The notes beneath the pieces are model-generated. The model worked only from the letters and a program-made list of their open reading frames with translations. It ran no database searches and was not told the DNA's origin. A DNA stretch of 64,000 nucleotides from Adiantum capillus-veneris (taxonomy: Eukaryota; Streptophyta; Polypodiopsida; Polypodiales; Pteridaceae), in the NCBI GenBank assembly GCA_014529385.2, contig CM043953.1, forward strand, positions 97,043,842-97,107,841, written 5' to 3'. Position numbers and translations under genes: made by a program. Numbering within the stretch: position 1 is the first letter of the stretch; the number at the start of each line of letters is the position of its first letter. Positions 58,938-64,000 of this stretch are shown here, piece after piece.

Positions 58938-59119
58938 TCCCAATCACTAGACAAAATCTATATATTATGGTAAGCACAAAACTACAATTCCAAAGAACAA
59001 TTCATAGCTTATTTGGTCAGCCAAGATTGAATGCCATTAACTCATCCATTAACCCTTTCATATTACCCATGATACAATATGACCATAGCCTTGATGTTTT
59101 CATCTTCGTATTGTTTTGA
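58907..59119 (+). pseudogene. Element G leader protein, beta type, start codon lost
   Basis: The frame reads INQEDLYTQLIPITRQNLYI, then MVSTKLQFQRTIHSL, NPFILPMIQYDHSLDVFIFV. It aligns with the element E beta-type ORF from its first residue, but the position of that ATG is ATT here (58907-58909). The next in-frame ATG is inside the conserved region near 58969. It overlaps the end of the alpha-type ORF in another frame. The order alpha then beta is the reverse of element E. Confidence 0.55.
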
Positions 59120-59326
59120 CATTTTCTTTTGCGTTCTTTCTTTGTGTGTGTGAATGCAAGAGAGAAAGAGTGAGTCTTCTTTGATTGCACTTCTTTCCAA
59201 ACCCTAGTCTTCATGGCATCTATGGTTTAACTCCTTCATATAGTTTTTGTTGAGTTCTCTCACAAACTCTCACAGCCATAAGCCCGGTGCTTTCCTGGCA
59301 AGACCGCAAATTTTTCGACATATTTT

Positions 59327-59346
59327 TGGTGAACCCGACGCGAATC
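59327..59346 (+). other. Primer binding site of element G
   Basis: TGGTGAACCCGACGCGAATC. From memory this complements the 3' end of plant tRNA-Trp with one mismatch. It lies six bases after the putative LTR end and only 27 bases before the gag ATG. Confidence 0.65.
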
Positions 59347-59373
59347 TGCTAGGGTGAGAGTTTGTGGGTAACC

Positions 59374-60618
59374 ATGGGTGATCATGTTGAGCAACAGGGT
59401 ATGCATTTTGACCCAGCAACAATGCAAATGTTTCAAGCATTTGCAATGTTCATACAACAACATGCTACTGAAAGAAGAGAGATTTCAGCAATGAAGGCCA
59501 TACAAGCGGTCGTCAACAGAATGGATCAGTTCAATGGCAAAGATGTAACCAAGTACTTACGCGAGTATGTGAAGGAGATGGAGTTGCATCGTGTGTCAGA
59601 AGGTGAGATGATTCAAAGCTTTGAGCTAGTTGTTGCTCCAGAAATTAGGGAGCATGTTAGGGCAATTAAAGATGGGCATGGGAGAAATTGGGAAGAGCTC
59701 AAAGTAGCTTTAAAGGAGGAATATTTCATGGAGGACTCGGAGACAGTGACCAAAAGGACATTCTTAGAATGGGTAGTCAAGCCAAAGCAAGGACTATCAA
59801 TAACAGAGCTACTTAGGGAATTTGAGCGGCGCTATGCACAACTCACTAGGACAAAAAGGGCCACACTAGATGCAGAGAAGACAGATCTTTTCTTACAAGC
59901 TGCAGGTAAAGAGTTTCAAGAAAATTTGGAGCTTCTTCTTGAAGATAAAGATGCTGAGCAAGGACTAAAGACCGACTGGAATGAGGTTGAAGGTGCTGTC
60001 TTACTGCTTGCCAAACGACAAAGAAGAAGAGACAAGATGGTAGTAAACACTACAAGTCCTTCCACCTCAACTTCTGACAAAATGGTAAAGCCTACTTTTA
60101 TCGCTCCTAAGTTTGATGAGTCCATGCTAGATGAGCTTGTGAAGGGAATGAGTGACTTGAAGGTGAAGTTTGCAAAGCTTGAAGAAAAAGGCCAACCTTC
60201 AGGGCCACTTCCTAGGCAAAGACAACAGCCCAAAGAAGGGTTTGTTAATAGATGTATTTGGTGTGATAGTATAGACCATGTAAGAAGATATTGTGATGAT
60301 TTTAGTGATGCATTGTCAAAAGGTGTTGTCTTTTTTAAGGATGGTAAAATCCACTTAAGAGAGACAGGTCTACCCTTGAGAACTAACTTTGGGAAGGGGG
60401 GAATGCAAACCTTAGTTGAAGATATGGCAACCAAGCATGCCACCTCTTCAGTTGAGGCAGCTACTTATGGAGTAAAAATTGAACATTTTTGTGATGAAGA
60501 GGTGAGTGACCATCATGGTCAAATTTGGCCAAATGTCATGCAATTAGCTAAAAAGGGAAAGCTTACAAAAGAGATTCTACATGAAGCAGGTGATTGCATA
60601 CGTCTAGAAACAGGATAG
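59374..60618 (+). pseudogene. Element G gag
   Basis: The ATG at 59374 (ACCATGGG context, MGDHVEQQGMHFDPA) starts gag. Core blocks: AVVNRMDQFNGKDVTKYLRE, FELVVAPEIREHVR, NWEELKVALKEEYF, TFLEWVVKPKQGLSITELLR. The zinc knuckle CIWCDSIDHVRRYC is intact, followed by DDFSDALSKGVVFFKDGKIH and TNFGKGGM, an extension I associate with a gypsy group of seed-free plants and conifers. A TAG at 60616-60618 stops the frame, which then stays open to a TAA at about 60727. Confidence 0.78.
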
Positions 60619-61746
60619 AATGATCCAGTGGACTCATTGTCAATGCATGCCTACATTACAAAATGCCAACAAAATGAGGCAATTGTAGAAGAGAAGCGCA
60701 GACGTGAGAATGCTGATGAAGGACCATAAAAAAGAGCTTCTAGAAGTGGGGGAAGAAGTGACTCAATGCCTTCTCAAACACCCTCAACGCAAGGAGCATC
60801 TCCACCTGAAGTACTCATGGAGGAGTCTACAATAGGAAAGAAGAAAGAGCCAACGAAAGGTAAGACAAAAGGCCCAACTTATAAACTACAATCTGATATT
60901 GAGGTTGCTACAGATTTAAAGAAAGTCTTGGAGGAAAGGATCTTGAATAGCAAGATTGAGTTTACTATGGGAGAAGTTCTTTGCATTGCAAAGCGTGAAT
61001 TCCATGAGGAGATCATTGACATCATCAAGAGAAAGAGGCAAACCCTTGCTGAAGTTTCTCGTCCACAGGTTGAAGGGGAAACCTCAAAGACACAAGGGAT
61101 GCAATTGCAAAATAAGGAGAATGATGGAGCTGTGGTAGGATGCTACCAATCTAGTGGGAGAGTGAAGCAAGTGTATTTCTCAAATGATGATGAAGAAGTT
61201 GAAGATATTCCTAGGAGTTACTATTCACGAAGTCATTGGGCAAGGGCTACTACAGAAACTTTGGTCAAGGTAGGTGATCTTGAAGAGCCATTTGTTGCCT
61301 TGATTGACCATGGTTCAGAAATAAACATAATGTCAAAGAGTCTCTACAACAAGTGCAAATGGCCGATGGACACAGATCATGGCTGGATGGTAAAAGTGGA
61401 AAACAATTCATCCTGTGAATTGTATGCAGCATATCCAGGTGTGAAGGTAACAATAGGTGATGTAAAGATTGACCAAAACTTCTTTGTACAGGATACATCT
61501 TCATATCATCTCATCCTTGGACAACCCTACATTGTGGAAGTTCGAATGGAAACAAAGGTAATGGACGATGGTTCAGCATATGCTAGAATACGTAGCAAAG
61601 ATGGTAAACGAGCTGTCCAATTTCTCACAGTCTGTGTAAACCATGAAAGAAATCATGACAACCTTAGAGAACATCCTCTACCAAAGGTAAGCAAAGAGTT
61701 TCATGATCATAGAGAAATGATGGGTTTTGGCCAAGTACCATTGTAA
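60619..61746 (+). pseudogene. Element G protease and linker
   Basis: Same frame as gag. The linker is charged (EESTIGKKKEPTKGKTKG). The protease domain has VALIDHGSEINIMS (catalytic Asp present, DHG instead of DTG/DSG) and HLILGQPYIVEVRMETK. After GFGQVP a one-base loss near 61738 makes a TAA; the other frame continues naturally as IVKRDCSGTERKRVSLDP into pol. A TAA at about 60727-60729 lies before this ATG (60766). Confidence 0.72.
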
Positions 61747-61749
61747 AGC

Positions 61750-63773
61750 GGGATTGCAGTGGTACAGAAAGAAAAAGGGTCTCGCTTGATCCAAAAATAG
61801 GTGAAACTTTCTCGATGGGCTCCTTGGTAACAAGGAATGGATCAGTATGTTTTACAAAACTTGAAGATTTGAAGAGATATGAGAGGCAATATGTGCATAA
61901 TGTACAAATAGGCATGAAAAAGAGTGGGTTGCTAAAGCCTACTGAAAATGTTTTGGGTTTGTGTGAACAAGTTTCTTTTGTAGATACTATGGGTGAACTT
62001 GATGCTATAATGAGGTCTAGTTTGCATCTTGAAAATGAAGTTGTGGAAGTTTGCTCTATGGAAATGTATCAAGTAATAGAAGCCTTTAAAGAAAGCCAAA
62101 CAGTTGGCCCAGAAGTCCATGTTGAAACTAAATACAAGAGTGTAGCAAAGAAGGTGAAACCAGTAGCTTCACCCTTACCACCCAACAACAAGGAAAAGAT
62201 TGAACAGGCTTCTTTACAACCAAGTTTGCGGAATCCTAAAAAGATCGGGCATACCTTCACAAAGGAGTCCTTTCAAGAGTTGCAGATTGGTTGCGAGGAG
62301 TTTCTAACACAGGAGGAGACAAAGTGCTTCAAAGAAATGCTTTCAAAGCATGGTAAGGCTTTTGCATTTGAGCCACATGAGATAGGATGTGTTGATCCTT
62401 ATATTGTAGCTCCTATGGTAATTTTCACAATACCTCATGTGCCTTGGAATCTACGGCCTATTCCGGTTCCAAAGGCTCATTTGCCAAAGTTAGTAGAGCT
62501 ACTGAATGAGAAAATCAAAATGGGAATCTTGGAGCCTTCTTGTGCTCCATACTCAAACAGGTGGTTCATAGTTCCAAAGAAGAATGGTTCTCTACACTTC
62601 ATCCAAGATATGCAACCAGTGAACAAGGTGACAATTAGAAATGTAGGAACAGGTCCAATTGTGGATGAATTTGCAGAGGTGTTTGCAGGGAGGGCAATCT
62701 ACTCAATGGGGGATCTCTACTCAGGGTATGATCAATTTCAGCTTGCAATCGAAAGCAGAGACTTGACAACCATGAGGACACCTTTGGGTTTGGTAAGGAT
62801 GTGTACCTTGCCACAGGGAGCAACCAACTCGGTTGCACATATGATGAATGGGATAAATAAGGTCTTACGTGACTTTATTCCTCAAATCACAATGCCTTTC
62901 ATTGATGATTTGCCTATCAAAGGATGTGAAGAAAGTGACAAAGATGAAGCTTTGGATCTCAAGGGATGTCGCAGGTTTGTGGCAAATCACATAAATGATT
63001 GTGATAAAATTTTGTCTAGGATGGAAGAAGTGAATCTTACATTGTTAGAGAAAAAGTCTATGTTTGGTGTCAAAGAAGTGCTCATTGTGGGGCACATGTG
63101 CGGGCCATATGGTAGGAAACCTTGTCCATCAAAGGTAGATGCCATCCAAAGAATGAAAGAAACATGCACTAGAATCACTGAGGTTAGAAGGTTTCTGGGA
63201 GCATGTGTCTTCTATGTTATTTGGATTCCACATTATGCACATGTAGCTGATCCTCTTTATCAGCTACTTAGAAAGAATCAAAAGTTTAAATGGACAGAAG
63301 CACATGTAAAATCCATGAAAAAGCTAAAGGAGTTACTCCAGTCAGCAACGACTTTGAGAAAGGTAGACTATGAGTGTCAAAGGCTAGTGATTGTGACACT
63401 AGATACCAGTCCTACAGGGATTGGATGGGCAATAGGGCAAGATGACAAAGAAGGACACAGGTATGTGGTAAGATTTGGAGTAAAGGTACTAAGTGCTCGC
63501 CAAAGAAACTATCCACAGATAAAGAGAGAGTTATGGGGTATGGTTACAGCCTTGAAAAGTGGGAAAGAGTACCTAATTGGTGCATGTGTGGTTGTAGAAA
63601 CAGATTGTCTACCACTTCTTGGGATGATTACAAGCTGCTCAACACCAGACATTGCTATGTTGCGGTGGATTGCCTACATTAAGTCCTTAAATCCCGAGTT
63701 TAAGCACATTGCAGGTAAAGACAATACAGTGGCAGATATGCTATCAAGGGCAAGGTATGAAGATGAGTCGTAA
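61750..63773 (+). pseudogene. Element G reverse transcriptase and RNase H, unusual lineage
   Basis: One frame open for over 650 codons (ATG at 61815, coding from about 61750). Reverse transcriptase blocks: NRWFIVPKKNGSLHFIQDMQ, MGDLYSGYDQFQLAIESRDL, then LPQGATNSVAHMMNGINKVL where most gypsy elements have [13 protein letters not shown], and catalytic MPFIDDLPIKG where most have YLDDILIYS. Connection: GHMCGPYGRKPCPSKVDAIQ. RNase H: IVTLDTSPTGIGWAI, NYPQIKRELWG, VVETDCLPLL and NTVADMLSRA, with all four acidic residues. TAA at 63771-63773 separates it from the integrase start. Confidence 0.85.
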
Positions 63774-64000
63774 ATGATTGATGAGGGAGATGATGTAGGC
63801 ACAAAATTCTATTCTATCTCTCATGTCAAAGGTAACAATGTCTGCATGACTAGTTCACTTGAATTGTTCTTGAAAGATCTTTATGAAGGTGATTGGCTTT
63901 CTATTGGAAGGTACTTGAGTACTCTAACAAAACAGGATGATTGGTCTGAACAAGAATTCAAGAGGATACGCAGGAAAGCATATGGGTACTTTTTGAGGGA
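63774..64000 (+). pseudogene. Element G integrase start, cut by the window edge
   Basis: The same frame as reverse transcriptase continues after the TAA: MIDEGDDVGTKFYSI, VCMTSSLELFLKDLYEGDW, DDWSEQEFKRIRRKAYGYFL. This is the spacer before the integrase zinc-binding domain; the catalytic core would lie beyond the window. Confidence 0.6.

Larger units (their letters stand above)
57233..59320 (+). repeat. Probable 5' LTR of element G
   Basis: 2088 bp from TGTTAGG to TTCGACA, just before the primer site. TATA box CCTATAAAAGG near 58082, about 1.2 kb before the LTR end. It includes an (AT)n run and both small ORFs. If the LTR actually ends before 58692, these ORFs would instead be in the leader, as in element E. 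Confidence 0.5.
57233..64000 (+). mobile_element. Element G: Ty3/gypsy retrotransposon of an unusual lineage, 5' part
   Basis: It starts 13 bases after the pol stop of element D with TGTTAGGAATAAA. It has a probable 2.1-kb LTR, a tRNA-Trp-type primer site, gag with zinc knuckle, protease, reverse transcriptase/RNase H and the beginning of integrase, where the window ends. The reverse transcriptase motifs are non-standard for plant gypsy elements. The left boundary and LTR are inferred, because the 3' LTR is outside. The putative target 5-mer is CCATA (57228-57232). Confidence 0.7.

Overview
This window looks like nuclear DNA from a land plant with a large, repeat-dominated genome. The evidence is the set of long terminal repeat (LTR) retrotransposon lineages (Ty1/copia, chromodomain Ty3/gypsy, dual-RNase H Tat-like gypsy), primer-binding sites matching plant tRNAs, a PIF/Harbinger-like MITE, LINE remnants and many CT/CA microsatellites. 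I suspect a fern or another non-angiosperm lineage from the types of element, but this is a guess. I found no intact cellular gene, no tRNA or rRNA gene and nothing prokaryotic.

Layout. 1-9323 is old non-coding DNA. It holds a small unknown ORF (213-485), a hairpin-rich MITE (1203-1486), remnants of LINE and gypsy reverse transcriptases, the 3' end of a LINE ORF2 lying between CT microsatellites (4803-6059), a decayed satellite (6661-7727) and many (CT)n(CA)n arrays. 9329-23215 is element A, a chromodomain gypsy element with a perfect GTCTT target duplication; its gag is split by element B, a copia element on the minus strand (11774-16848). 23221-25055 holds an inverted gag fragment and an inverted LTR fragment of family A.

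From 25056 to the window end is one stack of insertions. Element C (LTR 25056-27095, gag to 28116) inserted into the family-A LTR fragment. Element D (about 28117 onward, Tat-like) inserted into the gag of C. Element E (29533-40600, Tat-like, young) inserted into the 5' LTR of D. Element F (42370-53738, minus strand) inserted into the protease of D, and element G (57233 to beyond the window) inserted just past the pol end of D. The interrupted reading frames of A (by B) and D (by F) resume on the far side of the insertion.

The most unusual contents are: (1) two related small proteins encoded in the leaders of E and G, two different gypsy lineages, in swapped order; (2) element F, which encodes Gag and protease but no reverse transcriptase, and carries an in-frame array of W-x-P-K motifs, a degraded copy of a host DEAD-box RNA helicase, and a leader with at least seven copies of a long palindrome; (3) repeated hairpins in the leader of element C. 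Every element shows stops, frameshifts or deletions, so any movement of these copies would need enzymes supplied by others.
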